A program made the position numbers and the translations under genes. A stretch of 37,426 bases of DNA, from assembly GCA_049646585.1 (NCBI GenBank), contig JBARWC010000042.1, positions 1 to 37,426 on the forward strand. The letters are read 5' to 3'. This DNA comes from G025836975 sp049646585 (GTDB taxonomy: Bacteria; Pseudomonadota; Gammaproteobacteria; Burkholderiales; Burkholderiaceae_B). Below, one piece after another: positions 15,221 to 23,964 of this stretch. Under the pieces are notes generated by a model. That model was not told the origin of the DNA. It saw nothing but the letters and a program-made list of their open reading frames with translations, and did not search any database. The stretch's first letter is position 1. Every line of letters begins with the position of its first letter.

Positions 15221-17080
15221 ATGCACGCAATGAACGGACAACACGTCATACAAGTCAGCGGCCTGACGGTTGCATTCACGACACCGGAGCGCTCCGTCGA
15301 GGCGGTGCGCGATCTCTCGTTTCATGTGGCCAAAGGCGAAACCCTGGCCATCGTCGGCGAATCGGGATCGGGCAAGTCGGTCACCTCGCTTTCGTTGATG
15401 CGCCTGGTGGAGTTCGGCAACGGTCGCATCGTACGCGGCGACATGCTGCTGCGCCGCCGGGACGGCAGCGTGCTGGACCTGGCCGCGGCGTCCGAGGCCC
15501 AGATGCGCACGGTGCGCGGCGCCGACATCGCCATGATCTTCCAGGAGCCCATGACCTCGCTCAACCCCAGCTTCACGGCGGGCGACCAGATTGCCGAGGC
15601 GCTGCAATTGCACCAGGGCATGGATCGCGACGCGGCGCTGGCCGAGACCTTGCGCCTGCTTGAAGTGGTGCGTATTCCCGATGCCAGGGCGGTGCGCGGG
15701 CGCTATCCCCACCAGCTTTCCGGCGGCATGCGCCAGCGCATCATGATTGCCATGGCCTTGTCATGTCGGCCGCAAGTGCTGATCGCCGACGAGCCCACCA
15801 CGGCGCTGGACGTAACCATACAGGCGCAGATCCTGCAACTGATACGCCAGCTGCAGCAGGAAATGGACATGGGCGTGATCTTCATCACGCACGACATGGG
15901 CGTGGTGGCCGAGGTGGCCGACCGCGTCATGGTGATGCACCGGGGCGACAAGGTCGAGGAAAACGATTCCGACGCGCTCTTCGGCAACCCGCGACACCCC
16001 TATACGCGCGCCTTGCTCTCGGCGGTGCCCAGGCTGGGCTCCATGAAGGGAACCGACCAGCCAGCGCCTTTCGCGCTGCTGGACATCACGCAAGAGAACA
16101 GCGCTCCGGCGGCATCCGCCCCGCAGGCCGGCACGGCCCGCTACGATCAGGAGCCGCTGCTGAAGGTGGACAAGATGACGACCCGCTTCGACATCGCCAC
16201 CGGGTTGTTCGGGCGGGTCAGCCACCGCGTGCACGCGGTGGAGCAGGTCAGCTTCGATCTTTACCCAGGCGAAACCCTGGCTGTGGTGGGCGAATCGGGT
16301 TGCGGCAAGACCACCACCGGGCGTTCGCTGGCGCAGCTTGAGCACATACGGGGCGGCAAGGTCACCTTCCAGGGCCAGGACATCAGCCTGTTGCGCGGCA
16401 ACGAAATGCAGGCCGTGCGCCGGCACATACAGTTCATCTTCCAGGACCCCTTCGCCTCTCTGGACCCGCGCGTGACGATAGGGTATTCCATCATGGAGCC
16501 GTTGCTCATCCATGGCGTGGCCAAGGGGCGCGAGGCTGAGGCCCGGGTAAGCTGGCTGATGGAAAAATGCGGCCTTGCGCCCGAGATGGCTGGCCGCTAT
16601 CCGCACGAGTTCTCCGGCGGGCAACGGCAGCGCATCTGCATTGCGCGCGCCCTGGCGCTCAATCCCAAGATCATCATCGCCGACGAGTCGGTGTCGGCCC
16701 TGGACGTTTCCATACAGGCGCAAATCGTCAACCTGCTGCTCGACCTGCAGCGCGAGCTGGGCCTGGCGATATTGTTCATTTCGCACGATATGGCGGTGGT
16801 CGAGCGCATCAGCCACCGTGTGGTGGTGATGTACCTGGGACAGGTGGTCGAGATAGGCCCGCGCCAGGCCGTGTTCGAGAACCCGCAGCACCCGTATACG
16901 AAGAAACTGATGGCGGCCGTTCCGGTGGCCGACCCCAGCTACCGCCACCGGCAGCATTCGCTGCTGGTCGACGAGATTCCTAGCGTGGTGCGCCGCGTCG
17001 ACGATGCGCCGCTGGTCAGCCCGCTGGTCCAGGTGGGCGAGGGGCATTTCGTCGCTCGCCACACCGTTGGTGTTTATTGA
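15221..17080 (+). CDS. ABC transporter double ATP-binding protein (GsiA/DppDF-fusion type)
   Basis: The 619-residue cytoplasmic protein contains two complete nucleotide-binding domains in one chain. Domain 1 has Walker A GESGSGKS (46-53), signature LSGGM (166-170) and Walker B ending LIADEPT. Domain 2 has Walker A GESGCGKT (from 357), signature FSGGQRQR (Ser465) and IIADESVSALD. Each domain ends with the oligopeptide-transporter tail, including NPRHPYTRALLSAVP in the first and NPQHPYTKKLMAAVP in the second. This is the arrangement of the E. coli glutathione importer ATPase GsiA (623 residues). The ATG at 15221 is chosen over an in-frame ATG three codons later; further upstream codons overlap the permease gene. 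It powers the permease pair encoded just before. Confidence 0.95.
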   Translation: MHAMNGQHVIQVSGLTVAFTTPERSVEAVRDLSFHVAKGETLAIVGESGSGKSVTSLSLMRLVEFGNGRIVRGDMLLRRRDGSVLDLAAASEAQMRTVRGADIAMIFQEPMTSLNPSFTAGDQIAEALQLHQGMDRDAALAETLRLLEVVRIPDARAVRGRYPHQLSGGMRQRIMIAMALSCRPQVLIADEPTTALDVTIQAQILQLIRQLQQEMDMGVIFITHDMGVVAEVADRVMVMHRGDKVEENDSDALFGNPRHPYTRALLSAVPRLGSMKGTDQPAPFALLDITQENSAPAASAPQAGTARYDQEPLLKVDKMTTRFDIATGLFGRVSHRVHAVEQVSFDLYPGETLAVVGESGCGKTTTGRSLAQLEHIRGGKVTFQGQDISLLRGNEMQAVRRHIQFIFQDPFASLDPRVTIGYSIMEPLLIHGVAKGREAEARVSWLMEKCGLAPEMAGRYPHEFSGGQRQRICIARALALNPKIIIADESVSALDVSIQAQIVNLLLDLQRELGLAILFISHDMAVVERISHRVVVMYLGQVVEIGPRQAVFENPQHPYTKKLMAAVPVADPSYRHRQHSLLVDEIPSVVRRVDDAPLVSPLVQVGEGHFVARHTVGVY

Positions 17081-17107
17081 AGCAACTCTTCATTTCGGAG
17101 AATCACG

Positions 17108-18607
17108 ATGCACAAGACGATGTTCAAGCTGGCCTTGGCCGCAAGCCTGGTTCTATCGGGCGCCGCCGCCGCGCAGACGACGCTGAGAATAGGGTTGCAG
17201 GACGACCCCGATCAGCTCGATCCCGCGCGCGCCCGCACCTTCGTTGGCCGGATCGTGTTCGCATCGCTATGCGACAAGCTGGTCGATATCACCCCCAAGC
17301 TGGACATCGTGCCGCAGCTGGCCACGTCCTGGGAATGGAAAGACAACAAGACGCTCAAGATGACCTTGCGCGACAAGGCGGTGTATCACGACGGCACGCC
17401 CATCGACGCGGCCTCGGTCAAGGCCAACCTGGACAGGGCCAAGACCCTGCCGGACAGCAACCGCAAGAGCGAGCTGGCGACGCTGGAAAAAGTCGAGGCG
17501 CCCGATGCGTCGACCATCATCCTGCACCTGTCTGAGCCCGATGCATCCTTTTTGTCGCAGCTTTCGGACCGCGCAGGCATGATGCAGTCGCCGGCCAGCT
17601 TCGACAAGGACCCGGGCAAGAACCCGGTGTGCTCCGGCCCCTATCGCTTTAAAGAGCGGGTCCAGAACGACCATATCACGCTGGAAAAATTCCCCCAATA
17701 CTGGGACGCCGCCAGCTACCATTTCGATGCGGTACGGTTCAGCCCGGTTCCCGATTCCACGGTGCGCCTGAACAATATGCGGGCCGGCGGCCTGGACATC
17801 ATCGAACGCGCCGCTCCCAGCGACGTGGAAACCATCAAGAACGACCCCAACCTGGCCTTCATGCCGGTCACGGGCCTGGGCTTCCAGGCCATTTCCATCA
17901 ATTTCGCCAATGGCCCGCGTGCGAACAACCCCTTCGCGAAAGATGCGCGGGTGCGGCAGGCTTTTGATCTGGCCCTGGACAAGGACGCCATCAATGAAGT
18001 CGTGGGCATGGGCCTGTACCAGCCGGCCTTCCAGCCTTTCCCGCCGGCCAGCTTCGCCTACGATAAAAGCGTGGAGCGCAAGGGGCGCGACGTCGCCAAG
18101 GCGAAGGCCTTGCTGAAGGCGGCCGGCCATGAGCGGGTCAAGGTCGAGATATCCTTCGGCAACAACACCATCATGCAGCAGGTTTTCGAGCTGATCCAGG
18201 CCATGGGCAGCGAGGCGGGCTTCGACATCACCTTGCGGCCCATGGAGTTCGCCGCCCTGCAATCGACCATGGCGCGCGGCGACTTCGAACTGGCCCAGGC
18301 CGGCTGGTCGGGTCGCGCCGACCCCAGCGGCAACGTGTTCCAGTACGTGGCCTGCAAGGGCAGCCTGAACGACGGGAAGTTCTGCGACCAGACCATGAAC
18401 GACCTGCTGGTGCAGGCTCGCCAGGAACTGGACACGGGCAAGCGCAAGCAGTTGTACGGGCAGTTCTTGCAGCAGATGCAAGAAAAACGCCCCATTGTTT
18501 ATACCTTTTACCTGCCATGGACTTTCGCCCTGCAAAAGCGGGTGCAGGGCTTCGTCCCTTATCCCGACGGCCTCATCCGCCTGAAGGATGTAACCCTGGC
18601 CAAGTAG
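17108..18607 (+). CDS. ABC transporter periplasmic binding protein, peptide/glutathione type (family 5), copy 2
   Basis: The 499-residue product has a Sec signal peptide (cut predicted after Ala22, before QTTLRIGL) and the family 5 fold. Its mature start LRIGLQDDPDQLDPARAR and the segments IVFASLCDKLVDI, QLSDRAGMM and VCSGPYRFKERVQND closely parallel the first binding protein at 11789, so the pair arose by duplication. There is only one permease/ATPase set, so both receptors probably feed the same channel with different ligands. GGAG 10 bases before the ATG supports the start, and the gene lies 27 bases after the ATPase gene. Confidence 0.93.
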   Translation: MHKTMFKLALAASLVLSGAAAAQTTLRIGLQDDPDQLDPARARTFVGRIVFASLCDKLVDITPKLDIVPQLATSWEWKDNKTLKMTLRDKAVYHDGTPIDAASVKANLDRAKTLPDSNRKSELATLEKVEAPDASTIILHLSEPDASFLSQLSDRAGMMQSPASFDKDPGKNPVCSGPYRFKERVQNDHITLEKFPQYWDAASYHFDAVRFSPVPDSTVRLNNMRAGGLDIIERAAPSDVETIKNDPNLAFMPVTGLGFQAISINFANGPRANNPFAKDARVRQAFDLALDKDAINEVVGMGLYQPAFQPFPPASFAYDKSVERKGRDVAKAKALLKAAGHERVKVEISFGNNTIMQQVFELIQAMGSEAGFDITLRPMEFAALQSTMARGDFELAQAGWSGRADPSGNVFQYVACKGSLNDGKFCDQTMNDLLVQARQELDTGKRKQLYGQFLQQMQEKRPIVYTFYLPWTFALQKRVQGFVPYPDGLIRLKDVTLAK

Positions 18608-18636
18608 CGGAAATAAGAAGTAGGCAGTTTTTGATC

Positions 18637-20433
18637 ATGTTCACGACCCGTCCCGAAATTACCGGCACCTTCGGTGTCGTCACCTCCACCCACTGGCTGG
18701 CCACGGCGGTGGGCATGGCCATGCTGGAGCGCGGCGGCAATGCCTTCGACGCCTGTGTGGCCAGCGCCTTCGTGCTGCACGTGGTCGAGCCCCACCTGGT
18801 GGGGCCGGCCGGCGAGGTGCCGGGTATTTTCTATTCGGCGCGCAGCGGCAAGGTCCAGGTGTTGTCGGGGCAGGGCACGACGCCCGCCGGCGCCACGCTG
18901 GAGCATTACCGCGCGCAAGGTCTGGAATTGATACCCGGCAACGGCCTGTTGCCGGCGGTGATTCCGGGCGCCTTTGATGCCTGGATGATCCTGTTGCGCG
19001 ACCACGGCAGCATGCGCTTGCGGGACGTGCTGGAACCCGCCATCCATTACGCGCGCAATGGCCATCCCTTGTTGCCCAGGGTGTCCAACACCATTGCCGG
19101 CCTGAAGGATTTTTTTGAAGCCCAGTGGCCCACGTCCGCCCAGGTATACCTGCCCAAGGGCGCGGTGCCGCAGGCGGGCAAGCTGTTTTGCAATCCCGCT
19201 CTGGCCGGGGCATGGGAACGTGTGCTGGCAGAAGCGGAGAGCGCCGGCGGCGATCGCGAAAAGCAGATCGAGTCGGCCCGCAAGGCTTTCTATCAGGGCT
19301 TCGTGGCCGAAGCCATCGACCGTTTTATGTCGAACAACGAGGTCATGGACGAAAGCGGCACGCCGCACAAAGGCGTGCTGACCGGGCAGGACATGGCGGG
19401 CTGGTCCGCCGACTACGACGAGCCGCTGCTGCATGGCTACGGCGGCGTGACGGTGGCCAAGACTCAGCCCTGGAGCCAGGGGCCGACCTTTCTGCAGACC
19501 CTGGCCTTGCTGGAGCATACCGACATCGCCCAGTTGAAGCACGGCGATCCGCGCTTCGTTCATTTGCTGGTCGAAGCCATGAAGCTGGCTTTCGCCGACC
19601 GCGAGGCCTATTACGGCGATCCGAATTTCGTCGATGTGCCCATGCAGGCGTTGTTGTCCAAGGACTACAACCGCGCGCGCAGCGCGCTGATCGGCGAAAC
19701 GGCCTCGCACGATTTGCGGCCGGGCGTGGTGCCGGGCTACGAGGCCCAGGTGGCGCGGGTCAATGCCGTCCTGGAACGCCTGTCGCGCAACAACGACGGC
19801 AGCCTGATGTCCGCCATGGACCGCGCCAATCCGCTGCTGTCGGCCAAGCGTGGTGATACCACGCACGTCGATGCCATCGACCGTTGGGGCAATATGATTA
19901 CCGTCACGCCGTCGGGCGGATGGTTCCAGTCTTCGCCGGTGATTCCGGAGCTGGGCTTCGGGCTGAACACCCGCGGCCAGATGTTCTGGCTGGAAGACGG
20001 TTTGCCCGGCACACTGGCTCCGGGCAAGCGCCCGCGCACCACGCTGAGCCCGACCATGCTGCTGCGCGACGGCCATCCCTATATGGTCTTCGGTACGCCG
20101 GGTGGCGATCAGCAGGAGCAATGGCAGTTGATACTTTTCCTGCGCCACCTGCACCAGGGGATGAATCTGCAGGAAGCCATCGACGCTCCCATGTTCCATA
20201 CCCAGCATTTCCCCAGTTCCTTCTACCCGCGCAGCCGCAAGCCGGGCAACATCACCATAGAGACGGCGGTGGGGCCGGCTGTGCTGGACGACTTGCGCCG
20301 CCGGGGGCATCTGCTGGAAGAATCGCCCGACTGGAGCATAGGCCGGCTGACGGCGGCGTCGCGCGATGCCGACGGCCTGCTGCACGCGGCGGCATCGCCG
20401 CGCCTGATCCAGGCCTACGCCGCCGGACGCTGA
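18637..20433 (+). CDS. Second gamma-glutamyltransferase-like Ntn-hydrolase
   Basis: The 598-residue product belongs to the GGT superfamily but differs from the enzyme at 10131. N-terminal TSTHWLATAVG, ERGGNAFDACVASAF and VEPHLVGPAGEVPG match the large subunit. The presumed self-cleavage threonine is Thr408 in GDTTHVDAID. GTPGGDQQEQW is the C-terminal oxyanion loop. The substrate-binding segment reads GQGTTPAG, without the usual arginine. No signal peptide is visible, so a cytoplasmic location is likely. The frame is open 40 codons further upstream but overlaps the binding-protein gene; the ATG at 18637 gives a normal family N-terminus. It closes the cluster, 29 bases after the second binding-protein gene, and may act on the same imported ligands. 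Confidence 0.86.
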   Translation: MFTTRPEITGTFGVVTSTHWLATAVGMAMLERGGNAFDACVASAFVLHVVEPHLVGPAGEVPGIFYSARSGKVQVLSGQGTTPAGATLEHYRAQGLELIPGNGLLPAVIPGAFDAWMILLRDHGSMRLRDVLEPAIHYARNGHPLLPRVSNTIAGLKDFFEAQWPTSAQVYLPKGAVPQAGKLFCNPALAGAWERVLAEAESAGGDREKQIESARKAFYQGFVAEAIDRFMSNNEVMDESGTPHKGVLTGQDMAGWSADYDEPLLHGYGGVTVAKTQPWSQGPTFLQTLALLEHTDIAQLKHGDPRFVHLLVEAMKLAFADREAYYGDPNFVDVPMQALLSKDYNRARSALIGETASHDLRPGVVPGYEAQVARVNAVLERLSRNNDGSLMSAMDRANPLLSAKRGDTTHVDAIDRWGNMITVTPSGGWFQSSPVIPELGFGLNTRGQMFWLEDGLPGTLAPGKRPRTTLSPTMLLRDGHPYMVFGTPGGDQQEQWQLILFLRHLHQGMNLQEAIDAPMFHTQHFPSSFYPRSRKPGNITIETAVGPAVLDDLRRRGHLLEESPDWSIGRLTAASRDADGLLHAAASPRLIQAYAAGR

Positions 20434-20473
20434 TCCGCCGCGCGCCCGGCCGCGGTTTTCACAATGCGCAAAT

Positions 20474-20498
20474 CCCTGTGCCTGGAATGGGCACAGGG
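20474..20498. other. Perfect 9-bp inverted repeat in the serA leader
   Basis: CCCTGTGCC (20474-20482) and GGCACAGGG (20490-20498) form a stem with a 7-base loop, 60 bases before the serA ATG. A small GC stem with four T (20438-20459, CCGCG/CGCGG) lies just before it and may weakly end the GGT transcript. The larger dyad has no T run and could be an operator or an RNA leader element for serA. Confidence 0.4.
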
Positions 20499-20558
20499 GC
20501 ATTCAGTCCCAAAATAGTCCACAATGATCGTTTATCGTTGTTTCCCCCGGGATTAGTA

Positions 20559-21758
20559 ATGACTCGCATTGTCCTCTTTGAAAACATCCACCCCAGTGCC
20601 AAGGAAATCTTCACGTCGGCCGGCCTGGACGACGTCGTAACGCATGCGTCGGCGCTGCAGCCCGATGCCTTGCGCGAAGCCCTGCGCGGCGCGCACCTGG
20701 TGGGCATCCGCTCTCGTACCCACCTGGACGGCGCCTTGTTGTCCGACATGCCCGATTTGCTCGGCATAGGGTGTTTCTGCATAGGCACGAATCAGGTGGA
20801 CCTGGAAACGGCCATGATGCGCGGCATCCCGGTGTTCAATGCGCCGTTCTCCAATACGCGCTCGGTGGCCGAGCTGGTGCTGGGCGAGGCCATCCTGCTG
20901 CTGCGCCGCATCCCTGAAAAGAACGACCGGGTCCACCAGGGCCATTGGGACAAGTCCGCCGAAGGCGCTTTCGAGGTGCGCGGCAAGACGCTGGGCATCA
21001 TCGGCTACGGCAACATCGGTTCGCAGGTCGGCACATTGGCCGAGGCGGCCGGCATGCGCGTCATCTTCCACGACGTCGAAGCCAAGCTGCCGCTGGGCAA
21101 TGCCCGGGCCAGCGCCTCGCTCAAGAAGCTGCTGGGGCAGGCCGACATCGTCACCCTGCACGTGCCGGGAGGCAAATCCACCCAGAACATCATGGACGCC
21201 CAGTCCATCGCGGCCATGAAGCGCGGCGCCATACTCATCAATGCTTCGCGCGGCACGGTCGTCGACATCGACGCCCTGCATGCGGCGCTATCGTCGGGGC
21301 ATTTGTCCGGCGCGGCGCTCGACGTTTTTCCGGTCGAACCCAAAAGCGTCAACGAGCCTTTGGCCAGCCCCTTGATCGGCATGCGCAATGTCATTCTTAC
21401 TCCGCACATCGGCGGCAGCACGCAGGAATCGCAAGAAAACATCGGCCGCGAGGTCGCTGAAAAGCTGGTTCGTTTCGTGAAGAGCGGTACGACCAAGGGC
21501 GCGGTGAATTTCCCCGAAATCCCCTACCAAGAGGCCGCCGGCACCGCCCGCATCCTGCACGTGCACCGGAACCTGCCGGGCGCCATGGGCACGCTCAGCA
21601 ACCTCATGGCCGAGCATGGGCTGAATATCGTCAGCCAGCAATTGCAGACGCGCGGGCAGATCGGTTATGTTATTTCCGACGTCGAAGGCAAGGTCGACGA
21701 TAAGGTCATGTCAGCCCTGCGTTCGCACCCCATCACGGTGCGCTGCAACCTGGCCTGA
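20559..21758 (+). CDS. serA: D-3-phosphoglycerate dehydrogenase (ACT-domain form)
   Basis: The enzyme oxidises 3-phosphoglycerate to 3-phosphohydroxypyruvate with NAD, the first step of serine synthesis. The 399-residue product is close to the E. coli form (410). It has the substrate-domain IGCFCIGTNQVDL, the nucleotide-binding GYGNIGSQVG (about 149-158), the active-site arginine in NASRGTVVD, and HIGGSTQESQ with the catalytic histidine. The C-terminal ACT domain (about 325-399) begins ILHVHRNLPGAMGTLSNLM and is the usual site of serine feedback inhibition. The ATG at 20559 is chosen over far-upstream in-frame codons that only overlap the GGT gene. A dyad lies in its leader. It is not functionally tied to the cluster before it. 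Confidence 0.96.
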   Translation: MTRIVLFENIHPSAKEIFTSAGLDDVVTHASALQPDALREALRGAHLVGIRSRTHLDGALLSDMPDLLGIGCFCIGTNQVDLETAMMRGIPVFNAPFSNTRSVAELVLGEAILLLRRIPEKNDRVHQGHWDKSAEGAFEVRGKTLGIIGYGNIGSQVGTLAEAAGMRVIFHDVEAKLPLGNARASASLKKLLGQADIVTLHVPGGKSTQNIMDAQSIAAMKRGAILINASRGTVVDIDALHAALSSGHLSGAALDVFPVEPKSVNEPLASPLIGMRNVILTPHIGGSTQESQENIGREVAEKLVRFVKSGTTKGAVNFPEIPYQEAAGTARILHVHRNLPGAMGTLSNLMAEHGLNIVSQQLQTRGQIGYVISDVEGKVDDKVMSALRSHPITVRCNLA

Positions 21759-21806
21759 CTTTGCCCGGCGGCCATGCGGCCGCCTTAACCCGCGTTGGCA
21801 GGCACA

Positions 21807-22247
21807 GTGACTTCGTACAACAACCCCTCCAACAGCAAGGATGGACACCCGACCCGCGCCGACTACGAGGCGCTGGCCATGTTCCGATTCACCTTGCGCC
21901 GCTTCAACGCCTTCAGCGCCGCGGCGGCCGCCGCCGCCGGACTGATGCCGCAGCAGCACCAGGCCCTGCTGGTGATCAAGGCCATGGGCGCCGATGCGGC
22001 GCCCAGTGTGGGGGACATCGCCGAGCATATGCTGATTCGCCATCACAGCGCGGTGGAGCTGGTCAACCGCCTGGTGCGCATGGAGCTGGTATCGCGCTTC
22101 CGGGATCCGGCCGACCGGCGCCGCGTGCGGGTCATGCTGACGCCGCTGGCCGACGAAAAGCTGGCGGCCCTGGCCCATGCCCATCTTGAGGAGTTGCGGG
22201 CGGTGCGGCCCTTGCTGATGAAGTTGCTGCGTCACTTCGACAGTTAA
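21807..22247 (+). CDS. MarR-family transcriptional regulator
   Basis: The 146-residue product has the MarR winged-helix layout: a first helix FRFTLRRFNAFSAAAA, the helix-turn-helix around SVGDIAEHMLIRHHSAVELVN, and the wing RDPADRRRVRVMLTPLADEK with the signature D-x-R-R-x-R and LT. Such dimeric regulators respond to small phenolic or oxidative signals. The start is uncertain: the GTG at 21807 is chosen, but the frame is open from a TTG at 21795, and neither has a strong ribosome site. It lies 48 bases after serA and converges on nsrR, with a hairpin between them. No obvious target gene is adjacent. Confidence 0.85.
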   Translation: MTSYNNPSNSKDGHPTRADYEALAMFRFTLRRFNAFSAAAAAAAGLMPQQHQALLVIKAMGADAAPSVGDIAEHMLIRHHSAVELVNRLVRMELVSRFRDPADRRRVRVMLTPLADEKLAALAHAHLEELRAVRPLLMKLLRHFDS

Positions 22248-22255
22248 GCCCACAC

Positions 22256-22280
22256 CCGACGGCTTCGGGCGGGCCGTCGG
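22256..22280. terminator. Stem-loop between convergent marR and nsrR
   Basis: CCGACGGC (22256-22263) pairs perfectly with GCCGTCGG (22273-22280) around a 9-base loop. It is centrally placed between two convergent genes, where a bidirectional terminator is expected. There is no proper T run on either side, so it may act only as a transcript-end stabiliser. Confidence 0.4.
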
Positions 22281-22298
22281 CTTGGGTGCCGGTCGACT

Positions 22299-22751
22299 TC
22301 AGTCCGTTCCGACGTGTTCCACGAAGTGCAGGACGGACACGTCCTGCTGCGCCGGCTCGGGCAGTATGTCGGCTAAGGTGTAGCCGTCCAGATGCTTCAT
22401 GAACTGCTGCAGCGCGCCGTCGATGATGGCCGTCAGGCCGCAATGGCCGCTAAGAGTGCAGGCGTTTCCGGCCACGAAGCATTCCACCAGGGCCAGATCG
22501 TTTTCCGTGTCGCGCACAACCGCGCCCAGGTTGATTTCCTTCGGAGGGCGTGCCAAACGCATGCCGCCGTTCTTGCCGCGCACGGTTTCCAGCCAGCCGC
22601 GTTGCGCCAGCCTGTGCGTGATCTTCATCAGGTGCGGCTCGGAGATGCCGTAGGACTGCGCGATTTCGGCAATGGTGCACAGGCGGTCCGGATGCCTGCC
22701 GACATACATCAGCAGGCGCATCGCGTAATCGGTCATGGTGGTCAGGCGCAT
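22299..22751 (-). CDS. nsrR: Rrf2-family nitric-oxide-sensing repressor NsrR
   Basis: NsrR is an iron-sulphur repressor that releases DNA when its cluster reacts with nitric oxide. The 150-residue product starts MRLTTMTDYAMRLLMYVG, with the conserved Asp8 of the NsrR group. The recognition region (about 25-63) ends VRGKNGGMRLA, and three cysteines for the cluster are at Cys91, Cys98 and Cys104. Length and cysteine spacing are close to E. coli NsrR (91, 96, 102). It is the last gene of a minus-strand unit with a truncated haemoglobin and nnrS, only 4 bases after nnrS, which fits a repressor that controls its own nitrosative-stress operon. A candidate binding dyad is at 24423-24445. Confidence 0.93.
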   Translation of the reverse strand: MRLTTMTDYAMRLLMYVGRHPDRLCTIAEIAQSYGISEPHLMKITHRLAQRGWLETVRGKNGGMRLARPPKEINLGAVVRDTENDLALVECFVAGNACTLSGHCGLTAIIDGALQQFMKHLDGYTLADILPEPAQQDVSVLHFVEHVGTD

Positions 22752-22755
22752 GCGA

Positions 22756-23964
22756 TTACCCCGGGTTCGTATAGCGTGGGCGTATCAGCATGGGCACGAA
22801 GCGCCACAAATAAAGGGCCATGCAGGCGATCCAGCACAGGGCTGCGGCGCGCAGCAGCCACAGGCTGCCGCTGCTGGGCCATAGCGCGCCCAGGCGCAGC
22901 ACGACGGCGGCGATCATCAGGTAGTAGCTGGCCAGCATGCTGCTATCCAGGGCCAGGGGGCGGCCCAGGTGGCCCAGTGCCGTGCGGGTCACCATGCCTA
23001 TGATCAGCACCGCGAACCCGCCCATGCCTATGATGTGCACATGCACCGCCGCGCGGGACAGGACGCCGGTGGCCAGGCCACTGGTGTGCCATGCCGCGAA
23101 CAGCAGGCCCAGGCCCATGGCGGCGTAGCCCAGGTAGAGTATCCAGAGCATGGGCTTGTGCAGCACGGCCAGCGGCTTCCAGCGCAGCACCTGCCAGAGG
23201 CTTACCGCGCCGACCAGAGCCAGCGCGACCGCCATCGGCACGGCCAGGCCGGCCAGGCCCAAAGCGATGGCGATGACGCCGGCCACCAATTGGGCTTGGC
23301 CGCTGCGAACCTGCATGGGCAGGGTCAGGCCGGGCACCATGCGCATCGAGAAGAAGGGGATGACGCGGCGCGCGATGAGCAGGGCGATCACGGCCATGCA
23401 GATCATGCCCAGGTCGAAGCGCTGCATGAGCAGGACGTAGTCGCCATCCAGGGCGGCGCGCATATAGAGCGCATCGGCCAACCCCAGGCCCAGCACCAGC
23501 AACGGTACGCCGTAATTGCGGCGGCTTTTGCCCTTGACCATGACCCGCATCAGGCAGGCCGCGCTGATCACGAAGAAACCCAGTTCGCTGGCGCAGGCGA
23601 TGTAGGTGCCGATTTCGCTGCCCGACAGATAGCCTATGCGCGCGATCACCCACAGCAAGGCGATGGCCGCCAGGCCCGCGCCTTTGAGCGGATTGAATCC
23701 GGTCCAGGTAGCGCTGGCGGTCAGCAGGAAGGCGACGGCAATGGTGGCGATGAAACCCCAGAGCATTTCGTGGGCATGCCAGGCCAGCCCGCCCAGCGGC
23801 CCGGTGATCAGTTCAGGCGCGAAGATCCAGATAAGCAGGGAAACCAGGGCCCAGCCGCAGCCCGCGATGTACAGCGGCCTGAAACCCAGGCTCAGGAAGG
23901 CTTGCATATCGGGCCGCGCGGCGGCGCCCGGCCTGTTTTCCTGTATGTGCAACAGCTCAGCCAT
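22756..23964 (-). CDS. nnrS: NnrS-family haem/copper membrane protein
   Basis: NnrS proteins are polytopic, haem- and copper-containing inner-membrane proteins that protect against nitrosative stress and are often in the NsrR regulon. The 402-residue product has about 12 hydrophobic segments. Family landmarks are SLGFRPLYIAG near the N-terminus, GLAWHAHEMLWGF with the conserved HxHE (about 62-66), the RRVIPFFSMR motif in the middle, and AVHVHIIGMGGFAVLIIGMVTRTALGH, with further histidines, near 310. The gene overlaps the haemoglobin gene upstream by 8 bases and precedes nsrR by 4 bases, so all three are translated from one mRNA. The ATG at 23962-23964 is clear. Confidence 0.93.
   Translation of the reverse strand: MAELLHIQENRPGAAARPDMQAFLSLGFRPLYIAGCGWALVSLLIWIFAPELITGPLGGLAWHAHEMLWGFIATIAVAFLLTASATWTGFNPLKGAGLAAIALLWVIARIGYLSGSEIGTYIACASELGFFVISAACLMRVMVKGKSRRNYGVPLLVLGLGLADALYMRAALDGDYVLLMQRFDLGMICMAVIALLIARRVIPFFSMRMVPGLTLPMQVRSGQAQLVAGVIAIALGLAGLAVPMAVALALVGAVSLWQVLRWKPLAVLHKPMLWILYLGYAAMGLGLLFAAWHTSGLATGVLSRAAVHVHIIGMGGFAVLIIGMVTRTALGHLGRPLALDSSMLASYYLMIAAVVLRLGALWPSSGSLWLLRAAALCWIACMALYLWRFVPMLIRPRYTNPG

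Noticed and set aside
18559..20502. A 647-codon open frame on the minus strand opposite the second GGT gene
   Set aside because: Antisense shadow of the GGT-like gene; low-complexity composition rich in Gln, Ala, His and Arg.
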